NCBI GenBank assembly: GCA_022226955.1
Contig: CP092079.1
Span: 2,755,043-2,819,042, forward strand
From: Nitrospira sp.
GTDB taxonomy: Bacteria > Nitrospirota > Nitrospiria > Nitrospirales > Nitrospiraceae
Length of the DNA: 64,000 nt
Direction of reading: 5' to 3'
In this document: positions 1 to 7,997 of the stretch, one piece after another
Position numbering within the stretch: position 1 is the first letter of the stretch
Layout of the letters: each line of letters begins with the position of its first letter
Position numbers and translations under genes: made by a program
Notes under the pieces: generated by a model
Databases searched by the model: none
Seen by the model: only the letters and a program-made list of their open reading frames with translations
What the model was told of the DNA's origin: nothing

Positions 1-1
1 G

Positions 2-217
2 CGCCGCATCCCGTCTGGCGCGCCGCCTGAATTGGTAACCGAATCCTTTCAGGGCAATGCCGATGAGCCGCTCAAGCTTCAGTTGGAGTCTTTTGTTCAG
101 GCTATTCGAAGCGGATCGCAGCCTGAGGTCTCGGGAGAGAATGGCACCGCCGCGCTGGAGGTGGCGCACCAGGTGTTGGCCGCTATTGCAGAACATGCCG
201 CGCGCCAATCCTTCTAG
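2..217 (+). CDS. Gfo/Idh/MocA-type oxidoreductase, C-terminal fragment
   Basis: Only the last 71 codons are inside the window; the frame is open from base 2 and stops at TAG 215-217. The end of the protein contains LKLQLESFVQAIRSGSQPEV followed by a helix ending in AIAEHAARQSF, which is the usual C-terminus of NAD(P)-dependent Gfo/Idh/MocA sugar dehydrogenases. The gene lies 71 bp upstream of lpxB. In several Gram-negative groups a gene of this family sits between lpxA and lpxB; in some it is gnnA, which oxidises UDP-GlcNAc at C3 for 2,3-diamino lipid A. Family assignment is fairly safe, but the specific substrate cannot be read from this fragment. Confidence 0.7.
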   Translation, partial: RRIPSGAPPELVTESFQGNADEPLKLQLESFVQAIRSGSQPEVSGENGTAALEVAHQVLAAIAEHAARQSF

Positions 218-288
218 CCCGGCTGTGCCGATTGTTTCGCGATCCGTGCGATTCCGCATAACGCGCTGTTCACTGTGAGAGACTCTCG

Positions 289-1422
289 ATGTCGAAGATT
301 TTGATCGTAGCCGGAGAAGCCTCCGGCGATCTTCATGGGGCGAATCTGGCCCGGGCGCTTCGCGAGCTCGATCCCTCCGTCCAGTTAGTGGGCGTCGGCG
401 GGGTGGCAATGAAGGCTGCCGGTGTGCAGCTGGTGGAAGGCTTCGGGCATCTCGATGTCATGGGGATTGTCGGGTTCTCGGCCTTGCGCGCGATCATCCG
501 CCGGTTTGCCGCCATGCGCCGGCTGCTTCGATCTGAACGATGGGATGCCGTAGTCTTTATCGACAACCCCGGACTCAATCTGCGCTATGCCTGGTTTGCC
601 AAGTCGGCCGGGCTGCGGGTGATCTATTATATTGCGCCGCAGATCTGGGCCTGGCGTCCAGGCCGCATGAAATATATTCAACAGCGTGTCGATCAAGTCC
701 TTGTGATTTTGCCGTTCGAAGCCGAGCTGTATCGCAAGGTCGGCTTGCCCTGTACTTTTGTCGGCCATCCGCTGCTCGATGCCGTGGCCCCGCATTATGA
801 TCGGGCGAAGTTGCGCGAACGATTCGGGTTGCAGTCGTCCGGCCGGATCATTGCGTTGTTGCCAGGAAGCCGGTCGGCGGAAGTGCGGCTGCATCTCCCG
901 ATTCTGCTGGAGGCGGCGGAGCGATTGCTGCGCGACGATCCGACGATGCAGTTTCTGATGCCGCAAGCCTCGACGATTGCCGACGCTCTGATCCGGCCGT
1001 TGCTGGACAAGAGTTCGGCGCCAGTCACGGTGGTCCCGGAGCAGGCGAGCGAGGTGATGGCGGCCGCGGACCTCATCTGCGTGGCCTCGGGGACGGCGAC
1101 GTTGCAGGCGGCGGTTGTGGGGACCCCGATGGTGCTGTTCTATCAGGCGCATTCCCAGTTGACCTATCGGCTGGCCCGGCTGTTGATCCGGGTGAAGTGG
1201 ATCGGATTGGTGAATCTGGTAGCCGGCCGGACCGTGGTGACGGAATTAATTCAGCATGAAGCCACGGGTGAGAGGGTGTATCATGAAGTTCGCCGGTTGT
1301 TAGACGACCGTGCGGCATACGATGAGATGAAGCGCAGTCTGCAAGCGGTGAAAGCCAGTCTCGGACAGCCCGGCGCTTCGCGCAGAGCCGCCCAGGTGAT
1401 ATTAGACGCATGTCGAGCGTAG
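289..1422 (+). CDS. lpxB: Lipid-A-disaccharide synthase LpxB
   Basis: A 377-residue GT19 glycosyltransferase of normal length. It joins UDP-2,3-diacylglucosamine to lipid X to make the lipid A disaccharide at the cytoplasmic membrane. Family marks are the N-terminal GEASGDLHGANLARAL, the central YYIAPQIWAWRPGR and the LPGSRSAEVRLHLP nucleotide-binding segment near residue 190, then an SGTATLQA motif near residue 265. The ATG follows a GAGAG ribosome-binding stretch. The end overlaps the start of the msbA-like gene by 13 bp, so the two are probably translationally coupled in the lipid A operon. Confidence 0.95.
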   Translation: MSKILIVAGEASGDLHGANLARALRELDPSVQLVGVGGVAMKAAGVQLVEGFGHLDVMGIVGFSALRAIIRRFAAMRRLLRSERWDAVVFIDNPGLNLRYAWFAKSAGLRVIYYIAPQIWAWRPGRMKYIQQRVDQVLVILPFEAELYRKVGLPCTFVGHPLLDAVAPHYDRAKLRERFGLQSSGRIIALLPGSRSAEVRLHLPILLEAAERLLRDDPTMQFLMPQASTIADALIRPLLDKSSAPVTVVPEQASEVMAAADLICVASGTATLQAAVVGTPMVLFYQAHSQLTYRLARLLIRVKWIGLVNLVAGRTVVTELIQHEATGERVYHEVRRLLDDRAAYDEMKRSLQAVKASLGQPGASRRAAQVILDACRA

Positions 1423-3155
1423 AGCGATTCTTTCGGTTACTGCGGTATGTCCGGCCCTATCGAGGCCGGTTCGTCGCGGCCATTGTCTGCTCCGGCATGG
1501 TGGCGGCGCTGTCCGGCGTCTATGCCTGGCTGGTGAAGCCGGTGCTGGATGGGATTTTCATCGAGAAGAACGAATCGTTGCTCTGGGTCCTTCCGCTCGC
1601 GCTCTTGGCGGTGTCGATCGTCAAGGCCTTCTTCAGCTACGGGCAAACCTATCTTATGAACTATGTCGGCAACCGGGTGATTGCCGATATTCGCCAGGCG
1701 TTGTTCCTTCATCTGATGCGGCTGCCGGTCGGCTATCACGATGCCAATACGTCCGGACGGCTGGTGTCCCGTGTCGTGAACGATGTGGGATTGATGGCGA
1801 ACGCCGTCTCCAATGTCCTCAAGGACATGTTTCAGCATGCCCTGACGTTTATCGTGATGCTCGGCGTCATCGTGTATCAGAACTGGCAGCTGGCGGGGCT
1901 GTCGATCATCGTCATCCCGCTTGCCGTGGTGACGATGTCCCGCATGGGTCGGCGCCTTCGCGCACTGGCCACCAGCGGGCAAGAGCGGATGGGAGACATG
2001 TCCTCGACGGTGCAGGAGACGCTGTCGGGGATTCGGATGGTCAAAGCATTCCGCCGCGAAGAGGCGGAGGCGGCCCGATTCGAGCAGAGCAACCGGGCCT
2101 TTTTGAGCACGACGCTGAAGGCCAATCAGGTGTGGTCGATCGGGTCGTCGCACATGGAAGTGATCGGGGTAGTCGGGGTCGCGGTGATTATTTGGTACGG
2201 CGGTTATCTGGTGTTGCATGGCAGCATGACGCCGGGCGCGTTCTTCTCATTTCTAACCGCGATGTTCATGGCCTACACACCCATTCGAAAGCTGGCCGGG
2301 GTGAACAATCTGATTCAGCAGGCGATGGCCGCTTCAGAGCGGGTCTTTGAAGTGCTGGATCTTGCGACAGAGCAGGCACAAGACAAGGGCACGCTGGTGT
2401 GCCAGGGAATCGCCGACCGGATCGAATTGCGCGGGGTGTCGCTCAGCTACAGCGGCCAGACGGCACCGGCTTTGGCGGGAGTCGATCTCGTCATTCGCGC
2501 CGGTGAAATGGTTGCGCTGGTCGGGAGCAGCGGCAGCGGCAAGTCCACGCTGGTGAGTCTGTTGCCGAGATTTTACCAGCCGACCGGCGGACAGATGCTG
2601 CTCGACGGCGCGCCGTTAGAATCGTATACCTTGGCGTCGCTGCGCACGCAGATCGGCATTGTGTCGCAGGAGGTGGTGTTGTTCGACGATACCGTCGCCA
2701 GTAACATCGCGTTTGGGCGACCGGGGGCGACTGCGAACGACATCGAACAGGCTGCCAAGCAGGCCTATGCGCATGATTTTATTTCCCGGTTGCCTGAAGG
2801 CTATCAGACGACGATTGGCGAACGAGGGATAAAGCTGTCGGGTGGCGAGCGCCAGCGCATTGCCATCGCTCGGGCGATTTTACGCGATCCTCCGTTGCTG
2901 ATTTTGGACGAGGCGACCTCCGCGCTTGACACGGAGTCCGAACGCATCGTGCAGCTGGCGCTGGCGAATTTGATGAAGAATCGCACGACGGTGGTGATTG
3001 CTCATCGGCTCTCGACGGTGCAGAATGCCACCAGAATTGTGGTGCTGGACCGTGGCCGGGTGGCCGAGATCGGTACGCACGACGAACTCTTGAGACACAA
3101 CGGCTTGTACCAGCGGTTGCATGCCATGCAATTCCAAGACGTAACGAATGTATGA
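1410..3155 (+). CDS. msbA: Lipid A export ABC transporter, MsbA-like
   Basis: A 581-residue half-transporter with an N-terminal six-helix membrane domain (about residues 15-310) and a C-terminal ATPase. The Walker A motif GSSGSGKST lies near residue 373, the signature LSGGERQRIAIARAIL near 475 and Walker B LLILDEATSALD near 497, followed by an H-loop in VVIAHRLS. In the family the homodimer flips core-lipid A across the inner membrane. Its position between lpxB and the acyltransferase/waaA genes supports a lipid A role rather than drug export. The ATG at 1410 lies inside the end of lpxB. Confidence 0.92.
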   Translation: MSSVERFFRLLRYVRPYRGRFVAAIVCSGMVAALSGVYAWLVKPVLDGIFIEKNESLLWVLPLALLAVSIVKAFFSYGQTYLMNYVGNRVIADIRQALFLHLMRLPVGYHDANTSGRLVSRVVNDVGLMANAVSNVLKDMFQHALTFIVMLGVIVYQNWQLAGLSIIVIPLAVVTMSRMGRRLRALATSGQERMGDMSSTVQETLSGIRMVKAFRREEAEAARFEQSNRAFLSTTLKANQVWSIGSSHMEVIGVVGVAVIIWYGGYLVLHGSMTPGAFFSFLTAMFMAYTPIRKLAGVNNLIQQAMAASERVFEVLDLATEQAQDKGTLVCQGIADRIELRGVSLSYSGQTAPALAGVDLVIRAGEMVALVGSSGSGKSTLVSLLPRFYQPTGGQMLLDGAPLESYTLASLRTQIGIVSQEVVLFDDTVASNIAFGRPGATANDIEQAAKQAYAHDFISRLPEGYQTTIGERGIKLSGGERQRIAIARAILRDPPLLILDEATSALDTESERIVQLALANLMKNRTTVVIAHRLSTVQNATRIVVLDRGRVAEIGTHDELLRHNGLYQRLHAMQFQDVTNV

Positions 3156-3160
3156 ACACC

Positions 3161-3188
3161 GTGTGACAGGTGATATGTGACAGGTGAT
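3161..3188 (+). repeat. 14-bp tandem repeat upstream of and across the acyltransferase start
   Basis: Two adjacent 14-bp units, 3161-3174 and 3175-3188, share 13 bases (TGTGACAGGTGAT) and differ only in the first base. The second copy overlaps the GTG start at 3177 of the acyltransferase gene. The unit resembles a segment at 13211-13223 (CGTGTGACGGGCG against CGTGTGACAGGTG here). This may be a small dispersed intergenic element. Confidence 0.7.
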
Positions 3189-3871
3189 GCGATTCAGCAA
3201 AAAGTCAGCCTGAAGAAGCGGATGGAGCGATGGATCAAGTTTTCCCTGCTGCCGCCGCTTGGAGCGCTGGTGATTCGTGGGATCAAGGGCAGTATGCGGC
3301 TGGAGCAGCGCGGCTTTGAGCCGGTGGATGCGCTGTACCGCGAGAAGCGGTCCATCATTCTGGCGTTCTGGCATGCCCAACAATTGATGATTCCGTTCGG
3401 GTATCGCGGGCCGGGATCGCATGTGCTGATCAGCCAGCATGGCGATGGCGAAATTATCGCCCGCATCATTGCCCGGTTTGGCCATGAGGCCGTTCGTGGA
3501 TCGAGTACCCGTGGCGGCGCCGGGGCGCTGCGGTCGCTCATTAAGCTGGGGCGGTCGGGCAAAGATGTCGTCGTGACACCGGATGGCCCCAAAGGCCCGC
3601 GGCAAGTGGCAAAGCTGGGCGTCATTCAACTGGCGAAGGCCACGGGGTTGCCGATTGTCCCGCTCGGCTTCGCCTGCTCAAAAAAAAACTCTTCTCGAGC
3701 TGGGATCGCTTCATGGTGCCGTATCCATTTTCCCGCGGAGTCTTTCTCTGGGGCGCTCCGATCTGGGTCTCGCGCGAAGCGGATGACGCCGCGCTTGAGG
3801 CCGCCCGTGTCGAATTGGAATCGACCTTAAACCGGCTGACGGATCAAGCTGAAGCGGAGGTCGTGTCCTAG
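3177..3871 (+). pseudogene. lpxJ: DUF374 lipid A acyltransferase (LpxJ-like), frame interrupted at a poly-A run
   Basis: The N-terminal frame (GTG 3177) encodes a DUF374 lysophospholipid-acyltransferase-fold protein: ILAFWHAQQLMIPFG holds the catalytic His region, followed by SQHGDGEII, RGSSTRGGAGALR and VVTPDGPKGPRQVAKLG. After residue 170 the read frame turns to nonsense and stops at 3830. Moving one base back at the A9 run 3680-3688 restores KKLFSSWDRFMVPYPFSRG and continues to TAG 3869-3871, giving a normal protein of about 231 residues. LpxJ, a DUF374 protein, is the known Kdo-lipid A secondary acyltransferase in Campylobacter. Position between msbA and waaA fits that role. The break could be a sequencing error, a true mutation, phase variation or productive slippage. 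An alternative start is ATG 3222. Confidence 0.8.
3680..3688 (+). other. A9 homopolymer, possible slippage or frameshift site
   Basis: Nine consecutive A residues in the zero frame read TCA AAA AAA AAC. A -1 slip on the A-AAA-AAC heptamer, or one extra A in DNA or mRNA, joins the two conserved halves of the acyltransferase exactly. I see no clear downstream stem-loop that would favour programmed ribosomal frameshifting. Confidence 0.6.
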
Positions 3872-3878
3872 CCAACCC

Positions 3879-5219
3879 ATGTGGCGACTGCTCTACAATA
3901 CGCTGTTCATTCTGGCTACGCCGATCATCCTCTGTATTTTGCTCGCCAAGAAACGGTGCCGGAGAGGCTTGCTCGACCGGTTGGGGTTGCGTGTCAAGCC
4001 GGTTCTGGAGCCATCCGGAGCGCGCCGCCCGTTGATCTGGATTCATGCCGTGTCGCTCGGGGAAGTCGTGGCGGTCACGCCGCTGGTGAAAGCGCTGCAT
4101 CGCAACCATCCCGATCACCGGTTTATTGTCTCGACGGTGACGGAAACAGGCCGCGAAGCGGTTGAACAACGACTGGCGGGAGTTGCGGAACATCGCTATG
4201 CCCCGCTCGATGTTCCCTGGGCCGTATCCCGCGCTATCGCGCAGTGGCAGCCGGTGCTCTATGCGTTTGTCGAGACCGAACTCTGGCCGAATCTCTTATG
4301 GACGCTGCGGGATCGGCGAGTGCCGGCCATCATGGTAAATGGACGGCTGTCGTCGCGGTCGTTCGCCCGGCAGCATGTCCCCGGACTCATCTCATTCTAT
4401 CGATCGGTGCTGCGGTCGCTCACGCTCTGCCTGATGCAGTCGGAGCGCGATGTGCAGCGCATTGTGGCGCTCGGGGCCGACCCTGCCAGGGTCCAGCGGA
4501 CCGGCAATATCAAGTTCGATCAGCCGCTGCCAGTAAAGCCGGTGGATGCGTCCTTTCGGGCCAGCTTCGGCATCGGCGAGGGCGACCAGCTTCTCTTGGC
4601 CGGAAGCACGCATGCCGGCGAAGAGGAGATGATCGTTGTGGCCTATCGAACGGTGGTGCAACAGCATCCCTCAGCCGTCCTGATGCTGGCGCCTCGGCAC
4701 ATCGAGCGGGTAGACGAAGTGATCGCGCTAGTCACGGCCGCCGGTTTTTCGGCGCAGCGCAAGAGCCGTCTCGATTCCGTTCGATCCGGCGCGCGTGTCA
4801 TCATCCTGGATACGAGGGGAGAATTGGCGCGGGCCTATCATGAGGCGGCGGTGGCATTTGTCGGCGGCACCTTGGTCCCGGTGGGCGGACATAATTTGCT
4901 GGAGCCGGCTGTTTTAGGCAAGCCGGTGTTGTTTGGCCCCTACACAGACCATTGTGCGGAAATTGCGACGCTCCTCTTGGAATCCGGCGGCGCGGTCCGG
5001 GTGTCCGATGCGGAGGCGGTTGCGCGAATGGTGAGTGCCTGGCTGGAGGATGCGTCTTCCCGCCTTCAGGTCGGAGAGGCGGCCCGCCAAACAGTCTTGG
5101 ATAACCAGGGCGCGCTGCAGCGGAGCCTGGATTCAATCGAAGCTTGTTTGCCTCACGGGCCGTCGTCTTCCTCTAGGCCTGCCGGTCAGATGCCGCAGCC
5201 GGCGATTGCGAGGTCGTGA
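3879..5219 (+). CDS. waaA: 3-deoxy-D-manno-octulosonic acid transferase WaaA (KdtA)
   Basis: A 446-residue GT30 enzyme, slightly longer than the usual 420-430. It transfers Kdo from CMP-Kdo to lipid IVA at the inner face of the cytoplasmic membrane. It has an N-terminal membrane anchor (residues 2-22), then GLLDRLGLRVKP, IHAVSLGEVVAVTPLVKAL with the catalytic Glu, ETELWPNLLW near residue 130, and GGHNLLEPAVLGKPVLFGP near 340. It begins 7 bp after the true end of the acyltransferase and overlaps lpxK by 4 bp. Whether it adds one or two Kdo residues cannot be read from the sequence. Confidence 0.94.
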   Translation: MWRLLYNTLFILATPIILCILLAKKRCRRGLLDRLGLRVKPVLEPSGARRPLIWIHAVSLGEVVAVTPLVKALHRNHPDHRFIVSTVTETGREAVEQRLAGVAEHRYAPLDVPWAVSRAIAQWQPVLYAFVETELWPNLLWTLRDRRVPAIMVNGRLSSRSFARQHVPGLISFYRSVLRSLTLCLMQSERDVQRIVALGADPARVQRTGNIKFDQPLPVKPVDASFRASFGIGEGDQLLLAGSTHAGEEEMIVVAYRTVVQQHPSAVLMLAPRHIERVDEVIALVTAAGFSAQRKSRLDSVRSGARVIILDTRGELARAYHEAAVAFVGGTLVPVGGHNLLEPAVLGKPVLFGPYTDHCAEIATLLLESGGAVRVSDAEAVARMVSAWLEDASSRLQVGEAARQTVLDNQGALQRSLDSIEACLPHGPSSSSRPAGQMPQPAIARS

Positions 5220-6313
5220 TCGTGGCGTTGTTGCGGCCTGGCGATCCGGTTCGTCCCTGGCTGAGCGGTGTGGCCGCTCTCTATGGAGTGGCGGTTCGCG
5301 TCAGCATGTGGGCCTATGACCGCGGATGGAAGCGGCCGGCGCGATTGCCTTGCCGCGTGGTGAGCGTCGGGAATCTGACCGTCGGCGGAACGGGGAAAAC
5401 CCCGATGGTCATTCTGTTGACGGAGTGGTTACAGTCACAGGGGCAGCGGGTTGCGGTGCTCAGTCGTGGCTATAAGCGGACATCGACGGCGGCGCATGTG
5501 CTGGTGTCGGATGGTCAGCAGGTTTTGGCCGGTCCGGCGGAAGCCGGTGACGAACCGTATTTGATTGCGACGCGTTGCCCCACAGCGATTGTCGCGGTCG
5601 GCGCGGATCGCGCAGCGGTCGGACGCTGGGTGCTTGAGCAATGGCCGGTCGATTGGATCGTCCTCGACGATGGGTTTCAGCATCGCGCGTTGTTTCGCGA
5701 TCTCGATATTGTCTTGGTCGATGCGATGGATGCGACAGGATTGGACGGCTTGTTGCCGGCCGGGCGGCTCCGTGAACCGCTGGCCGGGCTCAGGCGCGCG
5801 GCGGCGGTTGTCATCACTCGTGCCGACTCTGAGCGGGATGTGGCCGCGGTGCGAAGCCGATTGCAGGCGGTCACGACAGAAAATCCCGTCCATGCGGAAG
5901 TAGTGTTCCGATCCGATGAAGTGGTCTCGGTTACCACAGGGGATCGGCAGGCCGTGGACTGGTGTGTGGGCAAGAAAGCCTGGCTGGTCAGCGGAATCGG
6001 AAACAGCGAATCGTTCCGCCGGTTGGCGATGGACAATGGCATACAGGTCTTGGGGGAAACGGCGTTCGCCGATCATTACGCATACCGAGGTGAAGATCTC
6101 GAGCGGATACGGACGCAGGTGAGGCGGTCCAACGCGGAGATGGTATTCACCACCGAAAAGGATGCCGGGAAGCTGGCGCCATTGTTACGATCTGACGAGT
6201 CCTGGTGGGCCTTGCGGCTGCGAGCCGATGTCCGGCGCGGGCAGGATGCGCTCTATCGCCTGCTGCACGATCTCTCCAGCAAGCCTAAGCCGCAGAGAGA
6301 TGTCCGTGCGTAA
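5216..6313 (+). CDS. lpxK: Tetraacyldisaccharide 4'-kinase LpxK
   Basis: A 365-residue membrane-associated kinase that phosphorylates the 4' position of the lipid A disaccharide. The P-loop is in SVGNLTVGGTGKTPMVILL (residues 50-68), followed by LSRGYKR and the DDGFQHRALFRDLDIVLVDA segment typical of LpxK. The GTG start at 5216 overlaps the waaA stop (GTGA), which argues for coupling. The 3' end overlaps the following waaF-gmhB gene by 14 bp. The kinase acts before Kdo transfer in the pathway, although the gene lies after waaA here. Confidence 0.93.
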   Translation: MIVALLRPGDPVRPWLSGVAALYGVAVRVSMWAYDRGWKRPARLPCRVVSVGNLTVGGTGKTPMVILLTEWLQSQGQRVAVLSRGYKRTSTAAHVLVSDGQQVLAGPAEAGDEPYLIATRCPTAIVAVGADRAAVGRWVLEQWPVDWIVLDDGFQHRALFRDLDIVLVDAMDATGLDGLLPAGRLREPLAGLRRAAAVVITRADSERDVAAVRSRLQAVTTENPVHAEVVFRSDEVVSVTTGDRQAVDWCVGKKAWLVSGIGNSESFRRLAMDNGIQVLGETAFADHYAYRGEDLERIRTQVRRSNAEMVFTTEKDAGKLAPLLRSDESWWALRLRADVRRGQDALYRLLHDLSSKPKPQRDVRA

Positions 6314-7997
6314 CGAATCGCCTGCGCGGATTGTGGTCCGAGCGCCGAATTGGATCGGCGATGCCGTGATGTGCGAGCCCGCGCTGCGCGGGCTGCGCGC
6401 GCTGTTCCCCAAGGCGGAGATTACTCTACTCGCCAAGCCGGCGATTGCTGAGCTCTTCATCGCCTATCCAGGCATCGATCGCCGGCTGGTCTACAATGAT
6501 CGCGGCATTCACGCGGGGCTGTCTGGAAAATGGGCGTTGGCGGGTCTGCTGCGCCGGCATCAGTTCGATCTGGCCGTGCTGTTTCAAAATGCATTCGAGG
6601 CGGCGCTGATCGCGTGGCTTGCCGGCATTCGCCGCCGGTACGGCTATGTCACCGACGGGCGCGCGTTCCTGCTGACCGATCCGGTCGCGCGACCCGATCG
6701 CGCGACGCTCGTGCACCAAGTTCACTACTATTGGGACCTGTTGAAGCCGCTCGGTTTGACCGGCGCGCCGCCGGTTCCGGCGCTTGCTGTCTCCGTCGAT
6801 GAAGTTAATGCCATGAACGACCGTTTGGCTGAGGCCGGAGTGGGACGCGAGGACTTGCTTGTTGGCATCAATCCAGGGTCGACGTACGGTGGGGCTAAGC
6901 GATGGCTGCCTGAACGGTATGCGGAGGCGGCGCTGCGGGTCTGCCGCCGGATCGAGCAGCAACAGGGACGACCGGTCTCCGTTGTGATTCTCGGCGCCAA
7001 GGGAGAAGAGGAGCTCGGCTACTCGGTGGCTGAGCGGCTTACGGTGCGGTCAACGGTATTGTCGGGGCGGACGAATATCCGAGAGCTGATGGCTGTGACA
7101 AAGCGCTGCACCATTTTGCTGACCAACGACACCGGGCCGATGCACATGGCGGCGGCGTTCGCGGTGCCGGTTGTGGCGGTATTCGGTCCTACCGATTGGA
7201 AGACGACGGCGCCCTATCGGCAGGAGGCCTCGATTGTCCGGCAGCCGGTCGACTGCGCGCCTTGCCTGTTGCGGGAATGTCCGATCGACCATCGTTGTAT
7301 GACCGGCGTGACGGTTGATATGGTGTATGACGCGGCAGCGAAGCAGTTGGGGCAGGGCGATCAGCCTTCGGCGATCGGACGTCAGCCGACGAAGCCTCAT
7401 CCTCATGGGCTGTTGCAGGGCGTGACGATCTTTCTCGACCGTGACGGGACGCTGAATCCGGATCCCGGGTATATCGGCTCTCCGGACCAGTTCGAATTAT
7501 TCCCTGGTGTTGCCGATGCGCTCGCCAAGCTGACGCGCGCGGGAGCTCGATTAGTGGTGGTCACGAATCAATCGGGTGTTGGACGAGGATTATTTTCTTC
7601 CGGCGACCTGGACCGGATTCACGAGAAGCTCCGGCGATTGGTGGGTGAAGCCGGCGCGTCGCTGGCCGGTATTTATGTGTGCCCGCATCGCCCGGACGAG
7701 CAGTGCCACTGCCGGAAGCCTGAGATCGGCCTGGTTGAACAGGCGGTGCGCGAGCTGGGTGTCGATTTGTCCCGCTCGTATCTCATCGGCGACCATGCCA
7801 AAGATATCGAGCTGGCTAGGCGAGTGGGCGCGAAGTCTGTCTGGCTGACGACCAGTGAGCATGGCGCGGGCGCTCGAATGGGTTCGCACAACTCCGCAGC
7901 TGCGGTGGCGGCGTCGTTCGATGAGGCGGCGGCATGGATTCTGGCCGATGCCAAGGTGCACGAACAGGGGAAATCCGATGGGCGGGGACATTCATAG
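6300..7997 (+). CDS. waaF-gmhB: WaaF-GmhB fusion: heptosyltransferase II plus heptose-bisphosphate phosphatase
   Basis: One 565-residue frame carries two enzymes. Residues 10-350 are a GT9 heptosyltransferase II: VVRAPNWIGDAVMCEPALRG at the N-terminus and LLTNDTGPMHMAAAFAVPVV near 272. After a short linker, residues 375-555 are a HAD-IIIA phosphatase: FLDRDGTLNPDPGYIG (nucleophile Asp), VVVTNQSGVGRG, and a zinc-type cysteine/histidine cluster in CPHRPDEQCHCRKPEIG. GmhB removes the 7-phosphate of heptose-1,7-bisphosphate during ADP-heptose synthesis; WaaF uses ADP-heptose on the inner core. I chose ATG 6300; upstream in-frame Met codons overlap lpxK heavily and encode no family sequence. The fusion joins non-consecutive steps of one pathway. 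Confidence 0.9.
   Translation: MSVRNESPARIVVRAPNWIGDAVMCEPALRGLRALFPKAEITLLAKPAIAELFIAYPGIDRRLVYNDRGIHAGLSGKWALAGLLRRHQFDLAVLFQNAFEAALIAWLAGIRRRYGYVTDGRAFLLTDPVARPDRATLVHQVHYYWDLLKPLGLTGAPPVPALAVSVDEVNAMNDRLAEAGVGREDLLVGINPGSTYGGAKRWLPERYAEAALRVCRRIEQQQGRPVSVVILGAKGEEELGYSVAERLTVRSTVLSGRTNIRELMAVTKRCTILLTNDTGPMHMAAAFAVPVVAVFGPTDWKTTAPYRQEASIVRQPVDCAPCLLRECPIDHRCMTGVTVDMVYDAAAKQLGQGDQPSAIGRQPTKPHPHGLLQGVTIFLDRDGTLNPDPGYIGSPDQFELFPGVADALAKLTRAGARLVVVTNQSGVGRGLFSSGDLDRIHEKLRRLVGEAGASLAGIYVCPHRPDEQCHCRKPEIGLVEQAVRELGVDLSRSYLIGDHAKDIELARRVGAKSVWLTTSEHGAGARMGSHNSAAAVAASFDEAAAWILADAKVHEQGKSDGRGHS

Noticed and set aside
385-1152. 255-codon open frame on the - strand inside lpxB
   Set aside because: It is antisense to a well-conserved gene and its translation is rich in Arg, His and Gln with no family motif, as expected for the shadow of a GC-rich gene.
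1437-2219. 260-codon open frame on the - strand inside the msbA-like gene
   Set aside because: Lies opposite the conserved membrane domain; composition is typical of an antisense shadow.
6162-6299. Longer N-terminus for WaaF-GmhB
   Set aside because: The extra 46 residues overlap lpxK and have no similarity to GT9 enzymes; ATG 6300 starts just before the conserved strand.
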